Source of the DNA: a virus
IMG/VR virus record: IMGVR_UViG_3300032288_001434
Span: 1-39,451 of that record
DNA length: 39,451 nt
Reading direction: 5' to 3' (one strand)
Position 1 is the first letter of the stretch. Every line of letters starts with the position of its first letter. Made by a program: the position numbers and the translations under genes. Positions 16,342 to 25,726 of the stretch are shown in pieces. The notes beneath the pieces are model-generated. The model saw only the letters and a list, made by a program, of their open reading frames with translations. It was not told the origin of the DNA and searched no databases.

Positions 16342-17100
16342 TTAATCAACATACATTTGATTCTCTAGGTACTGATAAAACTCTAAACCTTCATCAGACT
16401 TAAGCCATGTCATAAACACATCTTCTTTTTTCTCTCCAAATGGTACAGTGAGTATCTTCTTTTTATTGTTTTTTAAATTATAATGGATATCCTTTCCAGC
16501 TCTAAACGTAACGTAACCCTCATCGAATGCTCTTGATGAAATATCGTTAACATCAATATCTGGATCTTCTATAGCGTATAAGAAGTCTTCTGGATAGTTT
16601 CTTGCAAACAATAATATGTCATGCTTGATCTCAGCAGCTGTCATCTTATCTACATTAGAATCTAAGTGAACCCTAGCAATAGACTTCATTTTGTCTAAGT
16701 CTAATGACCTTGCTGCAATTAATGCATCAACTTCTAAATTCAAGTTTCTTACTTTATCTTCAGCAATTTTTTGTGGATCAAACTCATAAAATAATGTTCC
16801 TCCATTAGCAAGATTATCTGGATGAATATCCATAAACTGTTGAAGTATTGGGTTATTTTTTAATACAGTAATTTTACCATCTTCCATTACAATTGGCTCA
16901 AGAATAGCTGTACCATCCTGTTCATCTTCAAATACTGATTTTTGATTTTTAGAATACCTAAGAGGTCTATTAATACCTTTATCCTCATCAAAATGAAGAA
17001 GTTGTCTCCTTTTATTACTTCTTGATTGAATAAAAAAACTAACTGGAGTTTTGTCTTGATTTAAGACATAGACCTTGTCTTTTGTTTGATTTGTTTTCAT
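16342..17100 (-). CDS. Conserved auxiliary head protein, crAss-like
   Basis: This encodes 252 residues. The N-terminal half has VYVLNQDKTPVSFFI, NRPLRYSKNQ, VFEDEQDGTAILEPIV and a NNPILQQFMDIHP segment, a pattern I associate with a gene that regularly follows the major capsid gene in crAss-like and related Bacteroidota phages. The second half is helical and acidic (KIAEDKVRNLNLEVDALIAAR, LLFARNYPEDFLYAIED). It sits between the capsid gene's terminator and its own terminator. No TAnnTTTG element is obvious in its 30-bp AT-rich leader. A structural or capsid-accessory function is inferred from location and conservation; no enzymatic motif is seen. Confidence 0.7.
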   Translation of the reverse strand: MKTNQTKDKVYVLNQDKTPVSFFIQSRSNKRRQLLHFDEDKGINRPLRYSKNQKSVFEDEQDGTAILEPIVMEDGKITVLKNNPILQQFMDIHPDNLANGGTLFYEFDPQKIAEDKVRNLNLEVDALIAARSLDLDKMKSIARVHLDSNVDKMTAAEIKHDILLFARNYPEDFLYAIEDPDIDVNDISSRAFDEGYVTFRAGKDIHYNLKNNKKKILTVPFGEKKEDVFMTWLKSDEGLEFYQYLENQMYVD

Positions 17101-17130
17101 TATACTTAATTTAAATTAAAATTATAAAAA

Positions 17131-17155
17131 GAGAGGGACATTATTGTCCCCCTCT
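17131..17155 (-). terminator. Intrinsic terminator after the major capsid gene
   Basis: GGGACA (17135-17140) pairs with TGTCCC (17145-17150), and AGA/TCT extends the stem past a two-C bulge. A TTTTTATAA stretch follows on the minus strand. Confidence 0.75.
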
Positions 17156-17167
17156 AGTTTTTATTTA

Positions 17168-18580
17168 TTAGTCTTTGAACAATACAAAGTTGTTTGCTCC
17201 AAGAGTACAAAGTGCACGCTCAGATAAGAAGTGAACTTGCATTGCATCTAGATCGCTGTTAGAAGCACCTCCAGCAGAACCAGTAACCCAAGTCTTGAAT
17301 TTTCTGTTTTCTGCCTCGTTTGCACGGTAACGAACGTGTAAGAATGGACGCTTCATGTTTTTACCCATTACTTGGTCATATACTGACATAGTACCAGCTG
17401 GAATAAGAACACCATTGATAGCTCCACCTACAATACCTCCACGAAGAGTTGCATCATTCAAGTATTTCCAGTCAGACTTATAGAAGTCATAACCTCTTCT
17501 AAATGAAGTAAACCCTAAGTTAAGAGCCATATCCTTATCGTTATCAAATAATCCGTAAGAAGTACCACCAGCTCCGTAAGAGTTTTGAGCAGCCAACATA
17601 TCATCAATATCGAAAGAGAACTCACGATTAACAAACAATACGTTTTCTGCGATAGCACCTTGCTTGTCAAGACGAGCAACGATATCATCAAATTCTCCTA
17701 ATGTAGATGGATTACCTCCAGACCATACATTTCCACGATCTTCGATAGCTTCAAACATACCTTCTGATCCAGAGTTAGCACCTAATTCAGCAGCAGCTCC
17801 AGAACCAGTTTCAGTAGAAACGTGTTCGATCATCATCATTTCAAGATAATCGTCAAAACGTAGACGAGTTTCATGCTCTGCCTTAACATACCAAAGGTAT
17901 CCTGTAGCACCATTCTCAGTAGTTACTTCAACCCATCCAATTTGTGCCATGTCAGAACCTGCAACTTCAAATTTATCTTTAATGATAACTGGTTTTACTT
18001 CAAAGATGTCGTCAACTGGATCAAGAGATCCTGTCATTCCTCCAACACCTTTTTTGAATTCAGATCCATAAACAAACGCTGTAAATGTAGCTGATGTATC
18101 TCCAGCTGCAATACCACTTGCGTTATAAAATGCTACTTTAAATCTTGTCGCATCTCCAGAAACTGGACACTCAGTAACTAAACCTCTGTATGATGTTGAT
18201 CCAGCATTATTAGATAAGAATACAGTTTGTCCAACTCTAAAGTTACAAGTAGCTGTACCAATATCAAAAGTAACAACATCGTCACCACCTGTAGCAGAAA
18301 CTGGAGTAGCACTTGTATACTTAGTGTGAAGACGACCTTGCTCTGCCCATTTAATTAAGTCAGAAGCTGAAGGAATTTCAGCACTTACGTTACGTAAGAA
18401 AGATGCAATAGAACGATTTCCATATCGCTCAAATTCTTGCTCATAAGTATCAGGAAGATACTGAGTCATAAAGTCAAAAGTACTAATATAGTTACTTGAC
18501 AATGTAGCTTTAACTGAACTTGGAGTTAAAGATACAGCTGGATTTCCCAATCCGTTTAAGATGTCTAATGAACCTGCCAT
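17168..18580 (-). CDS. Major capsid protein, crAss-like HK97 fold
   Basis: This encodes 470 residues. Position after portal and scaffold, length, and sequence pattern fit the HK97-fold major capsid protein of crAss-like phages: a Ser/Thr-rich N-terminus, the helical FDFMTQYLPDTYEQEFERYGNR region (~36-57, cited in part), a beta-rich insertion domain (~85-175), a long spine-helix region around ETRLRFDDYLEMMMIEH (~245) and a C-terminal HVRYRANEAENRKFKTWVTGS strand region near residue 425. Codon use is less AT-biased than in neighbours, as expected of a highly expressed protein. It is 12 bp downstream of the scaffold gene and followed by a strong terminator. The identification rests on synteny and recalled family patterns. 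Confidence 0.85.
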   Translation of the reverse strand: MAGSLDILNGLGNPAVSLTPSSVKATLSSNYISTFDFMTQYLPDTYEQEFERYGNRSIASFLRNVSAEIPSASDLIKWAEQGRLHTKYTSATPVSATGGDDVVTFDIGTATCNFRVGQTVFLSNNAGSTSYRGLVTECPVSGDATRFKVAFYNASGIAAGDTSATFTAFVYGSEFKKGVGGMTGSLDPVDDIFEVKPVIIKDKFEVAGSDMAQIGWVEVTTENGATGYLWYVKAEHETRLRFDDYLEMMMIEHVSTETGSGAAAELGANSGSEGMFEAIEDRGNVWSGGNPSTLGEFDDIVARLDKQGAIAENVLFVNREFSFDIDDMLAAQNSYGAGGTSYGLFDNDKDMALNLGFTSFRRGYDFYKSDWKYLNDATLRGGIVGGAINGVLIPAGTMSVYDQVMGKNMKRPFLHVRYRANEAENRKFKTWVTGSAGGASNSDLDAMQVHFLSERALCTLGANNFVLFKD

Positions 18581-18592
18581 TTTGTTTTAATT

Positions 18593-19666
18593 TTAACGTT
18601 TTTTAATTTTTAGTTTACCGCTATAACCTTCGTCAACAACTCTGATTTGGAATCCAGACTTTGGTGTTGGTGTCGGAGAGTTTCTAGTCATATCTATATT
18701 CTTCGACTCCTTATCAAAGTTTGTAACAGCGTCAGCCTTTCCTTTTTCGTAGAAAAATCTTGCCGTCTTCTCTGGATCCATTGCCATTGCTATTGCCTTA
18801 TGAAACATCTCCGCATCCTTTAAGTATCCGTCCTTATCTAAAAAATTAGATATAAAGTTACTTAGATTCGACTGCTTCGAAAGAATGTCATTGCTCTCTC
18901 CAGGCTTGTAAACAATCTTGGTGCTATCATCTATGTTAAATCCGAAACCTTCGAAATTGTTAGAGAATAGCTCCTCAGTTTTTTGCTTGAAGTACTCTGA
19001 CTTCTTTTGTTGATCATCAAGGTTACTCTTATATGACTTAAAAGACTCATAGGCATCTCTCTCTTCCTGTGGAACAAAACCTTCTCTTGACTCAAGAGGA
19101 GCTTTATACTGTTCCTTCATTTCGTTGAAATACTGCTTCGCCTTTTTAAGCTCTTGTTTTTTAGCTAACTTCCTTTCTTTGATATCTTCATCTGAATCGT
19201 AGTCCTCATCGTACTTTAACTTACTCAGTTTGTACTCAACGTCCTCTTCATCATCTCCGTTATCCTTATAGAAATCAGCCAATAATTTATCTGGATCGAT
19301 AGAGTCAATGTCTCTGTTTAGTTTAACAAAGTCTTCGATTCCTCGTCCAGTTTCCCTCTTGTACTTTCTAAAGGCAGCAACGTCTTCCTCCAAATCATCT
19401 TCAATAGATCTTGGTTGGAATAGATCGTCTATAGAGCTAACCTCCTTATTGTACTTATTCTTGATGTGAGATAAAACAATATCATCATCTATTTCAAATT
19501 GATTAGAGCTCGTTTGCTCTAAACTTGTATCTGGTGTGTTTTGTTCACTAACAGCCTCTTGCTCAGCTAAAGACTTCTCGTGATTCTCAACTAACTCTCT
19601 TTCTACCTCTTGTAGTGACTTCTCTTCAGAGTCAACAAGTCTTACCTTTATCTTTGATTCTTCCAT
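18593..19666 (-). CDS. Capsid scaffolding protein
   Basis: This encodes 357 residues, strongly acidic and charged, dominated by Glu, Asp and Lys with helical, coiled-coil-like stretches (ERKLAKKQELKKAKQYFNE ~ residues 185-203) and a basic C-terminal tail (KLKIKKR). It lies directly before the major capsid gene. An acidic, disordered/helical protein with a basic C-terminal end at this position is the classic layout of a scaffolding protein, which nucleates procapsid assembly by contacting the capsid protein and is lost before DNA fills the head. No protease domain is visible. A TAATTTTG element (19688-19695) lies 21 bases upstream of its ATG. Confidence 0.75.
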   Translation of the reverse strand: MEESKIKVRLVDSEEKSLQEVERELVENHEKSLAEQEAVSEQNTPDTSLEQTSSNQFEIDDDIVLSHIKNKYNKEVSSIDDLFQPRSIEDDLEEDVAAFRKYKRETGRGIEDFVKLNRDIDSIDPDKLLADFYKDNGDDEEDVEYKLSKLKYDEDYDSDEDIKERKLAKKQELKKAKQYFNEMKEQYKAPLESREGFVPQEERDAYESFKSYKSNLDDQQKKSEYFKQKTEELFSNNFEGFGFNIDDSTKIVYKPGESNDILSKQSNLSNFISNFLDKDGYLKDAEMFHKAIAMAMDPEKTARFFYEKGKADAVTNFDKESKNIDMTRNSPTPTPKSGFQIRVVDEGYSGKLKIKKR

Positions 19667-19687
19667 TTTATTTGATTTAAATTGTTA

Positions 19688-19695
19688 CAAAATTA
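19688..19695 (-). promoter_or_regulatory. TAnnTTTG-like element upstream of scaffold and capsid genes
   Basis: The minus strand reads TAATTTTG in the 50-bp gap between 19717 and 19666, leaving a 21-base leader before the scaffold ATG. The gap is otherwise AT-rich, so a chance match is possible. Confidence 0.45.
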
Positions 19696-19716
19696 ATTAA
19701 AAAAATAATATAGCGA

Positions 19717-20022
19717 TTAAGATCCCTTAACCCACTTCTTATTCTTAGGTTGTGCAGTATTTTTTGGACTCCATTTCACCTTGTCTGCCCAGTATGCCGC
19801 TGACATCTTTCCTATAGATATATTCTTAGCATGACGACTTTTAAATGCCTCACGTTGTCCAGCAGTCTGGTTAGTCTTAACTCCTTGTTGTCCAAAACGT
19901 ATAGTCTTTATAGAGTCTCCTTCCTTAGCCACAACAATGTGTGACTTTGTAGGGTGACTTGGAGTTCTTTTAGGTTTGTTATATCCAGTAACTCCTGCAC
20001 GTTCTAGTCTTGAGTCTTTCAT
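19717..20022 (-). CDS. Conserved basic phage protein of the head operon
   Basis: This encodes 101 residues, Lys/Arg-rich. The motifs NKPKRTPSHPTKSHIVVAK, IKTIRFGQQGVK and MSAAYWADKVKW are ones I recall from a small protein widespread in marine and gut phages, encoded beside portal/capsid genes. Its function is not known to me. The sequence suggests a nucleic-acid-binding or virion structural protein, because it is basic and has a well-conserved aromatic C-terminal segment. The ATG overlaps the preceding 48-residue gene's TGA as ATGA, indicating coupled translation. Confidence 0.75.
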   Translation of the reverse strand: MKDSRLERAGVTGYNKPKRTPSHPTKSHIVVAKEGDSIKTIRFGQQGVKTNQTAGQREAFKSRHAKNISIGKMSAAYWADKVKWSPKNTAQPKNKKWVKGS

Positions 20023-20165
20023 TTCTTCTTAGCTGTTTTCTTTGATTCTTTGAATGCTTTTGATGTAGGAGCACCCTTAGTACCAGGTTTTCTCATACTC
20101 TCTCCAGATCCAGCCTCTATACGTGCTCTCTTGGCATGTATGTTTGCATATAGTCCTTTCTTCAT
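20019..20165 (-). CDS. Small basic conserved protein, 48 residues
   Basis: This short gene reads MKKGLYANIHAKRARIEAGS, continues with a GESMRKPGTKGAPTSKAF segment and ends in a Lys-rich tail. I recall near-identical small proteins in many Bacteroidota phages beside head genes, which supports it being real despite its size. It begins four bases after the 210-residue gene's stop and its TGA overlaps the next ATG. The charge suggests binding to nucleic acid or to an acidic assembly partner such as the scaffold; that is inference. Confidence 0.75.
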   Translation of the reverse strand: MKKGLYANIHAKRARIEAGSGESMRKPGTKGAPTSKAFKESKKTAKKK

Positions 20166-20168
20166 AAA

Positions 20169-20801
20169 CTAATTATTATCGTAAAACATATATTCAGAGT
20201 CCTCTGTCTGCCACTTCTCAAAGCCTTCACAGTTGAAGTACTCCTTATTAACCATGTAGTCTGGTTTCTCTGGGAATGGTTTAGTAACAAAGCTAGGCTC
20301 TGACCACTTGATTCTATTATTAGGCTGTAGTGCTATCTGACCATTGTCAAGAAGTATGATGTGGTGAGACTTATGCTCCATAGGATCCTCTGCTAAACTG
20401 ATATCTGTATTAATATCTCCAGAACCCCAGTTAATGGTTGCATAGTATGTTCCATCGTACCACTTTTTGTCTTTCATATAAACTTCTACTGGAGAGTCAT
20501 ACACATAAGACAATTGTGTGAGTGTGAAATTATAGCTAAAACAATTCCAAATTTGTAAAAAATGAAATGGTAAATCGGTTTCTGGTAGATTATCTGTAGT
20601 TAATAATGCATGTGATGGCAACTTATCACGCATCACGCCATTGTTTAACAGAACCTGGAATAATGCCGCTTGTCCTGGAAGACATCTAACAGAGATAATT
20701 GTTCCTTCCGTAAACTCTCCATGACCTTTACTAAACTGATACATGTACTCGTTTCTAACAAATACCTTGAGTGGAAAGAAGTTATGCTCTATATATGCCA
20801 T
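20169..20801 (-). CDS. Conserved phage protein, possible head-tail interface component
   Basis: This encodes 210 residues. It is beta-rich at the start (NFFPLKVFVRNEYMYQF, GTIISVRCLPGQAALFQVLL) with a Met-Arg-Asp-Lys-Leu-Pro motif, a Trp/Cys stretch (LQIWNCFSYNFTL), two VYMKDKKWYDG/DTY-like strands and HKSHHIILLDNGQIALQPNN. I recognise the pattern from a protein conserved across diverse marine phages, always in the head operon, but I know of no assigned function. It lies just after the portal and a 71-residue beta-rich protein; the one-base overlap at 20801 suggests coupling. Confidence 0.75.
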   Translation of the reverse strand: MAYIEHNFFPLKVFVRNEYMYQFSKGHGEFTEGTIISVRCLPGQAALFQVLLNNGVMRDKLPSHALLTTDNLPETDLPFHFLQIWNCFSYNFTLTQLSYVYDSPVEVYMKDKKWYDGTYYATINWGSGDINTDISLAEDPMEHKSHHIILLDNGQIALQPNNRIKWSEPSFVTKPFPEKPDYMVNKEYFNCEGFEKWQTEDSEYMFYDNN

Positions 20802-21016
20802 TATAATTTTTTACGTTTATCCTTTACTCTTTTTGTAATAGGTATATTAGCAGAAAATGTTATATCTGTCTCTGGCTTATATCCTGTTCCAGCACTCTGA
20901 CCAATATCTAATGATATTGGACCCTTTGAAATATTAACACCATAATACGCATCAATTCCAGATTTCTGTACTGACCCACTTAAGTAAGGGTTAAACTTTA
21001 ACTTATTCTTTCTCAT
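20801..21016 (-). CDS. Small beta-rich protein downstream of portal
   Basis: This encodes 71 residues starting MRKNKLKFNPYLSG. The ATG at 21016 is preferred over an upstream in-frame start because it lies one base after the portal stop (21018-21020). The sequence is a series of short amphipathic strands with turns (GIDAYYGVNI, GPISLDIGQS, ITFSANIPIT), resembling hairpins of a small barrel, and ends in a basic tail (KRVKDKRKKL). Function is unknown; the portal context suggests a virion role. Confidence 0.65.
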   Translation of the reverse strand: MRKNKLKFNPYLSGSVQKSGIDAYYGVNISKGPISLDIGQSAGTGYKPETDITFSANIPITKRVKDKRKKL

Positions 21017-21017
21017 G

Positions 21018-23453
21018 TTATCTAGGTTCAAATGATGATAAATCAAACGCATCTAACGAATCTTCCTCTGACTCAAAGTTCATTGGAGGCAGGTTATTCT
21101 TTCTCTGATTAATTAGTTCAGATTGACGTGTAGCCTGTAGGTCAACTCTCTTGTCTTTTGCCTTTTCACGCTCTTTTTCTCTCTTCATTAACCCGTCAGT
21201 CTCTATTCCTTTAAGTTTCATGTTATACTCAAACTCAAGGGCCATAAGTTCTTTCTTAGCTGCAACCTCATACTGCATCTTCTGAATATCGTACTGAGCC
21301 TCAGCCTCTCTAATAGCGATCTTAGACTGTGCCTCAATCTGAGCTGTCTGTTGTTTCTGTTCAGCTGCTGCTTGTTGAGACTGCATATTGATCTGCATCT
21401 GTATCTGAGACTGTTGATCCTCTCTCTGCTGCTGCTTCTCAACTCTTCTTTTTCTCTTAACCTTAAGCATCTCGTTTGCAAGCTTAAGATTCTTTATCAT
21501 CCTTATATCAATAGCATCCTCTAGATCTATCTGACCTGCTTGTAATGCTATCTGTATATTTTGTTCAACCTGCGCCTTCTCTTCCTCATCTGGCTCAAGT
21601 TCTATGAATATACCAAAAGAGTGAAGGTATAGGTTCTGAATATCTTCTAGTATAGCTAAGTTATATTTTCCAACCTGCATAGCGAACTCATCTCTAAAGT
21701 CTGCATAGTTAATTATATCTGCAATCCTTAGAGATAAACACTCAGCAAGTCTCTTAGTTATATTAAGACCTCCGTTTAATATATGTCTTGTAGCAACGTT
21801 ACTATTTAATGCAGCTAACTTTTGAACCCCTACAAGTGTATCTGGATGAGGCATAGATCCATCTCTAGCTTCATTTAACCCAGTTACGTCACGTATCATA
21901 TTTAAGTTATAGTTATATGTACCAATAAGTGCTGTCATTTTAGATTGACCACTATTTGTACTTAACTCTTGAATAGGAACCCTTGCGTTATTAAATTCAC
22001 CGTCACCAGTGTAGCTCCTACCTATAACGGATCCAGTCTGGAAATATAACTTAAGTGCATCCTCTGGATTATACGCAGCACCTGTACCAAGATCAACCTC
22101 GTTAATACCGTCAGCATCAATGAATACACCGTCAGGTATAATTCTTGACATTACCTGCTGTAGTTTTAAGTGAGTAAGCTGAATCTGATCTGCAAAGGGA
22201 ATCATTCTCTTAACTAGAGACTGTATCTGACCCTTGTACATACTAGGCGCATTTATAACATAGTTACATAATGCCTTCTGTGTTGCAGCTTCTGGACGAA
22301 CCATGTTCTTTAACATGTCCCACTTAATAAGTATGTTACTACCCATTACAAGAACACCCTCGTACCACACATCCTTAACAACGTCTATCTTTTCAAACTT
22401 TTCATTTTCTCCCTCTGGATTAAATCCTTCGTCCCTTCTAATTACTCTCTCACCTCCGTTATCTAAGAACTTTTTCTTATATACAAACCTTTTGTCAGAC
22501 TTGTAGTTGAAATACAATAAAGTAACAACCTCTTCATTAAATATGTCATCCTGGAACTGTCTGATAATTGGGAAATAATTATACCATGCAGAACCAGAGT
22601 TCTTGATATCAACTAACTCCTCGTTAGTAAGATTAGGATTAATCTTTCTTAACTCTGTATAGTGTACCTGCTTAACTTCACCTACATAGTATATATCAGA
22701 AAAGTCTGGCTTCTCTGTATAGCTATAAATAAGTGCAGCTGGGTCAACATAGCTAACCTGCACCCCTGCTCCTACTAAGAACTCGTGCTTTGCAGCACCA
22801 ATACCAATCTCAGTAATATCTTTATCGATCATAGGTTTTACAACGTCCCTATAATCGTTCATTTCTAATAGTGTGTTAATCGCAACCTCTTCAGCTATCT
22901 CAATAGACGGCTTGTATTTAAGCTGCATGTATAAAGCAAGTTCTTCATCAGTTTCTGGAATCTCTTCCTGTGGGACATTGAACGCATCTACGCCAAACTG
23001 CTCCTGTGTTTGAACTAAAAGATCTTTTGCCAACATGTCAGCCTCAACCATCTGTTGGAATGAATTCTTTCTTTCTGCTGAATTTATATCCTGTGCTGAT
23101 GCCTTAATAGCATATAACCTATCGTTCATACCGTTAACAACGATATCAACAAACTTAGGTATAATCTGTACTGGCTTCCAATCTAAATTCAAGTAAGATA
23201 GGTCACCATTAATAGCCAACAAGTCTTTATACATCTGCGTAGGTTGTTCACCACGAGCGTATAGCCGCAACTTATGGAACTCTAAGTATTGATCGTAATA
23301 CCTACAACTACCAGAGTTAACTCGCTTAAACCATTCTCCCTCAATTGCTTTTCCTACCCTCAGACCATACTCCTTTGTATTCTTCTCTGAGTCAGTAGCC
23401 ATTTGATTTGGAAAAGGTGTGCTACTTATAATTACAGATGGTTTGCTATCCAT
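21018..23453 (-). CDS. Portal protein, crAss-like
   Basis: This encodes 811 residues. The gene directly follows TerL with a one-base overlap (23453), which is the usual packaging-gene order. The N-terminal region has a clip/wing-like pattern: EGEWFKRVNSGSCRYYDQYLEFHKLRLYARGEQ (in parts) and DWKPVQIIPKFVDIVVNGM, typical of crAss-like portals. The C-terminal ~130 residues are extremely Gln/Lys/Arg/Glu-rich (from about residue 660), predicted to be a long helical barrel or coiled coil extending into the capsid. The dodecameric portal is the DNA entry/exit channel and terminase dock. Identification relies on position, length and recalled family patterns. Confidence 0.85.
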   Translation of the reverse strand: MDSKPSVIISSTPFPNQMATDSEKNTKEYGLRVGKAIEGEWFKRVNSGSCRYYDQYLEFHKLRLYARGEQPTQMYKDLLAINGDLSYLNLDWKPVQIIPKFVDIVVNGMNDRLYAIKASAQDINSAERKNSFQQMVEADMLAKDLLVQTQEQFGVDAFNVPQEEIPETDEELALYMQLKYKPSIEIAEEVAINTLLEMNDYRDVVKPMIDKDITEIGIGAAKHEFLVGAGVQVSYVDPAALIYSYTEKPDFSDIYYVGEVKQVHYTELRKINPNLTNEELVDIKNSGSAWYNYFPIIRQFQDDIFNEEVVTLLYFNYKSDKRFVYKKKFLDNGGERVIRRDEGFNPEGENEKFEKIDVVKDVWYEGVLVMGSNILIKWDMLKNMVRPEAATQKALCNYVINAPSMYKGQIQSLVKRMIPFADQIQLTHLKLQQVMSRIIPDGVFIDADGINEVDLGTGAAYNPEDALKLYFQTGSVIGRSYTGDGEFNNARVPIQELSTNSGQSKMTALIGTYNYNLNMIRDVTGLNEARDGSMPHPDTLVGVQKLAALNSNVATRHILNGGLNITKRLAECLSLRIADIINYADFRDEFAMQVGKYNLAILEDIQNLYLHSFGIFIELEPDEEEKAQVEQNIQIALQAGQIDLEDAIDIRMIKNLKLANEMLKVKRKRRVEKQQQREDQQSQIQMQINMQSQQAAAEQKQQTAQIEAQSKIAIREAEAQYDIQKMQYEVAAKKELMALEFEYNMKLKGIETDGLMKREKEREKAKDKRVDLQATRQSELINQRKNNLPPMNFESEEDSLDAFDLSSFEPR

Positions 23454-25726
23454 TATTTTTTCAATTGACTTTTATTGCCAGTACTATTATCGTATTTTGC
23501 AAATTTAATACTTATTTTTGATTTCTCCTCTTGACGTGCAATCATATTATTTCTTGTAGCCATAATTGCTAGTCCAGAACTAATGGATGCATCGTGTTTT
23601 GTTCTATTATTTATATCGAACCTAGCCCAGTCCTCAAGTGTCTTTGTAAAGTACATACTACCCATCTCATCTGGATCCCTATACGTACCCTCTTGATCGT
23701 ATCCTACGTACTCTTCGATATAAGTGCCTATAGCTGATGCGTGAGCCTGTTTAACATCCTCGGATGAGTTAGGTATACCGCCAAGCTCTAACTCTGTCTT
23801 AGATAGCTTTGATACGTGTTTGTCTGGCCTGTTCATAGAGAATCCTCTATATCCCCTATTTTTTAGGTGATACAGTAGTCTTGTCTTGTTATTCTCTATG
23901 AGTATAGGCATACCGTAAAAAACAATAGCCATTAGCACATCCTCAAAGAATATTTCTGCCGTCTGTGTTCTAGTTACGTACTCCAGAAAGAACTGGTTAG
24001 TTGGAGCACCCTGTTCCATATGGAACTTTGTTTTACCGTGTAGTGATCCGTTTGACCCTCCACCTCCAACTGGACCAGATATGTCATAAGGGTCACATCC
24101 AAAAGCTCCAAGGTGCTCATTACCAGGTCTGAATCTTCCTGCTCTATCTCTTACTACGTTGTTACGTATACCGTTTCCTGGCAACCATGATACCAAGAAT
24201 CTTCCAGATGGGTCTGGTGACCACACTACCTCTGAATCTAACTCTCCGTTTCTCCAGTGGAAGTTCCCCCTTGTTAGTACCCTATCCTTTACTAGGGAAT
24301 CATTATAATCAATCTGCTGATATATCTTAGAAAGGTTATAAAGCGACTGTCTTGACTCATCACGAAAAGCATGAGATTCAGTTCTCGGATACTGTCTATA
24401 AAATTCATTGAGTGCGTCAGGGTCGTTTTTAAGCGCATTAACTTCATTATTCCAATATGTAATTACTCCAGTTTTAATTAGTTCTCCATCTATACCTACA
24501 ACTGGTTTATCTGGATCCTCAAATACTGGGAAACCGTACTCGTCTATAAACCCTTCAAAGTTCCACTCCATAGGTATGAATAGTGAGTATAGTCCAGACT
24601 TTGTTTGTCCATTTGCAGACCTCCTTCTAGGATCAGAGTCCATGTACAACCTCTTGAAGTTGTCTCCACCCTTTGATAGTGCGTTAGATGTTGATCCCAT
24701 CATACACTTTCCAATTACCTTGCTACCAAGACGTAGACAGGTCTTGGTTACCCTCCAGTTATTTAGAATGTTATCTGGCTTCATCCACTTACCACTTTCA
24801 TCGTGTATAAGCATCAGAAGCTTCTCACCATCGTATGAGTTATCAGCAGTGTTCTTCCAGTCTATAGTTGTATCTAGACCCTCCATAACCTCCTGGTTCT
24901 CATCGTTCATACTCCTCTTAGTAATCTTTGATGCAGGAACCCTAAACGATAGCTCAGTCTTTGGGTTATCCATACCATCCTGTATAGGTTTGAAGAAGAA
25001 TGGGTAGTTCTTTACTATTGGAACAACCTTATCTGTAAACATAGTCTTAGCGTCACCACCAGTCTTGGACAGTATACCAAGTCTAGAGTCCTTAGATATT
25101 GTTCCTAGGTTACATATCTCTCCAGAGCTCATAAACGAAAACCCACTACGTCTGTTCTTTAGGTAACACATACCGTATGACCTGCTGTCAGCCTTACATG
25201 CCTCCCAGAATATATAGAACAGTCTGTTTGACTCTCTAAAGTCTGGTAGACCGATATCGATCTTGGACCACTGTAGGTACATATAGTGTGTGCCAGTTAT
25301 GTATGTAGGACTACCGTTATTTATAAACCAGTAGCCGTTATCTCTTCTATCAAACTCACCCTCTATATAGTCTACCCACTGAGCCTTGAATATGTTATCT
25401 CTCCTGGTCCACTCAAAGAACGTCTTTATTTTCTGTAACTCTTTTGGAGCTTCTGTAGGACGCCACCTATTTCCTAGGTTGTCTACCTCTTTGGGTGTGC
25501 TAGGAAGTGCAATATATACTCCATTTATCTCGTATATATCTCCTATGGTTCCGTCCTTTGATATAACTACAACGTCATACTGATCGTCATATCCATACTT
25601 CCAAGACTTGGCCTTATTTCTTACGTTCACAGCGTTCTTGTTAACGTAATCGTTAACGACTCTATGCAGGTCATAGTTACTACTTCTTTCCGCTTGACTT
25701 TGCTCTCCCCTCTGCAAATCCACCAT
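23453..25726 (-). CDS. terL: Terminase large subunit
   Basis: This encodes 757 residues. The ATPase domain has an Arg-rich Walker A-like strand-loop LKNRRSGFSF (~189-198) and Walker B LLMLIHDE with D309-E310. The C-terminal RNase H-like nuclease has Asp545 in GAFGCDPYDIS, Glu611 in ILIEN, and a late acidic residue in HDASISS (~720). The enzyme translocates and cuts DNA at the portal. The reading frame begins at 25726 inside the preceding gene, a 47-bp overlap; the family's conserved opening NYDLHRVVNDYV begins about residue 17 and has no closer in-frame ATG. The DNA is moderately more GC-rich than neighbours. Confidence 0.9.
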   Translation of the reverse strand: MVDLQRGEQSQAERSSNYDLHRVVNDYVNKNAVNVRNKAKSWKYGYDDQYDVVVISKDGTIGDIYEINGVYIALPSTPKEVDNLGNRWRPTEAPKELQKIKTFFEWTRRDNIFKAQWVDYIEGEFDRRDNGYWFINNGSPTYITGTHYMYLQWSKIDIGLPDFRESNRLFYIFWEACKADSRSYGMCYLKNRRSGFSFMSSGEICNLGTISKDSRLGILSKTGGDAKTMFTDKVVPIVKNYPFFFKPIQDGMDNPKTELSFRVPASKITKRSMNDENQEVMEGLDTTIDWKNTADNSYDGEKLLMLIHDESGKWMKPDNILNNWRVTKTCLRLGSKVIGKCMMGSTSNALSKGGDNFKRLYMDSDPRRRSANGQTKSGLYSLFIPMEWNFEGFIDEYGFPVFEDPDKPVVGIDGELIKTGVITYWNNEVNALKNDPDALNEFYRQYPRTESHAFRDESRQSLYNLSKIYQQIDYNDSLVKDRVLTRGNFHWRNGELDSEVVWSPDPSGRFLVSWLPGNGIRNNVVRDRAGRFRPGNEHLGAFGCDPYDISGPVGGGGSNGSLHGKTKFHMEQGAPTNQFFLEYVTRTQTAEIFFEDVLMAIVFYGMPILIENNKTRLLYHLKNRGYRGFSMNRPDKHVSKLSKTELELGGIPNSSEDVKQAHASAIGTYIEEYVGYDQEGTYRDPDEMGSMYFTKTLEDWARFDINNRTKHDASISSGLAIMATRNNMIARQEEKSKISIKFAKYDNSTGNKSQLKK

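Noticed and set aside
24408-25007. Plus-strand 199-residue open frame
   Set aside because: It lies wholly antisense to terL, whose motifs are well conserved; it has no promoter and a Ser/Leu/Ile-rich shadow composition.
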